This document shows positions 12,376 through 12,572 of a DNA stretch of 12,572 bases, one piece after another. The stretch is from NCBI GenBank assembly GCA_902773035.1, contig CACYDB010000177.1, positions 1-12,572 of the forward strand, read 5' to 3'. The first letter of the stretch is position 1. Each line of letters begins with the position of its first letter. The notes under the pieces were generated by a model that saw only the letters and a list, made by a program, of their open reading frames with translations, did no database searches and was not told the origin of the DNA. A program made the position numbers and the translations under genes. Source of the stretch: an uncultured Ruminococcus sp. (GTDB lineage Bacteria; Bacillota; Clostridia; Oscillospirales; Acutalibacteraceae).

Positions 12376-12572
12376 ATGGATAAATACAGCGGAAAAAAGC
12401 TTGACGGACGCTATGAGATCCACGAGCTTATCGGCGTAGGCGGTATGGCGTATGTTTATCGTTGTACCGATACCATTGACGACAGAGAAGTCGCGGTCAA
12501 AATCCTCAAGGACGAGTTTCTCAACAACGAGGAGTTTATCCGCCGCTTCAAAAATGAGAGCAAGGCGATCGC
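12376..12572 (+). CDS. prkC: Ser/Thr protein kinase, N-terminal part (probable PASTA kinase PrkC/Stk)
   Basis: Only the first 65 codons are present; the gene runs off the window. The frame begins MDKYSGKKLDGRYEIHELIG, then the glycine-rich ATP loop GVGGMAYVY (residues 20-28) and VAVKILK with the ATP-binding Lys at 42. RFKNESKAI follows; the Glu at 61 is probably the helix-C partner of that lysine. This is a Hanks-type kinase. By position after the PP2C gene it should be the membrane PASTA kinase that senses peptidoglycan fragments and controls cell-wall growth, but the transmembrane and PASTA regions are outside the window. GAGGAGG (12363-12369) lies six bases before ATG and overlaps the phosphatase stop codon, so the two are likely co-translated. 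Confidence 0.93.
   Translation, partial: MDKYSGKKLDGRYEIHELIGVGGMAYVYRCTDTIDDREVAVKILKDEFLNNEEFIRRFKNESKAI

Overview
The window looks like a chromosomal housekeeping segment from a Gram-positive anaerobe of the Clostridia, most likely a Ruminococcus-like member of the Oscillospiraceae. That placement rests on gene order, protein style and moderate GC; no rRNA or species marker is present. The order yicC-remA-gmk-rpoZ-priA-def-fmt-(yugP-like)-rsmB-rlmN-PP2C-PASTA kinase is the classic Firmicutes block known from Bacillus subtilis (yloC to prkC). I see no phage genes, transposase, tRNA, rRNA or CRISPR array.

Layout. Bases 1-79 hold nothing I can support. Bases 80-224 hold two diverged tandem copies of a ~75-bp unit that end at the yebC stop codon. 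yebC (225-956) is on the minus strand. Bases 957-1122 are a divergent promoter region: a good sigma-A-type promoter for yebC, and a plus-strand promoter for the operon whose -35 box lies in a perfect dyad. All remaining genes are on the plus strand and mostly touch or overlap: yicC, remA, gmk, a small PspC-domain protein, then a 176-bp spacer, then rpoZ, priA, a serine hydrolase, def, fmt, a membrane zinc peptidase, rsmB, rlmN, a PP2C phosphatase, and the first 65 codons of a Ser/Thr kinase cut by the window end.

How the genes fit together. gmk feeds GTP pools. yicC and rlmN act on RNA. rpoZ supplies the RNA polymerase omega subunit. priA restarts replication. fmt formylates initiator Met-tRNA and def removes the formyl group from new proteins. 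rsmB and rlmN methylate 16S and 23S rRNA/tRNA. The PP2C phosphatase and kinase form an envelope-sensing reversible phosphorylation pair. The PspC protein, zinc peptidase and serine hydrolase are membrane or surface components set into this translation/RNA operon.

The most unusual stretch is the spacer 3008-3183 between pspC and rpoZ. It is almost entirely three successive inverted repeats. The last one pairs with the rpoZ ribosome-binding site, and a 22-codon reading frame with a near-ideal ribosome-binding site runs through the first two. This could be a palindromic mobile repeat, a translational attenuator, or both; the sequence alone does not decide. coaBC, which sits between rpoZ and priA in B. 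subtilis, is absent here and the two genes overlap.
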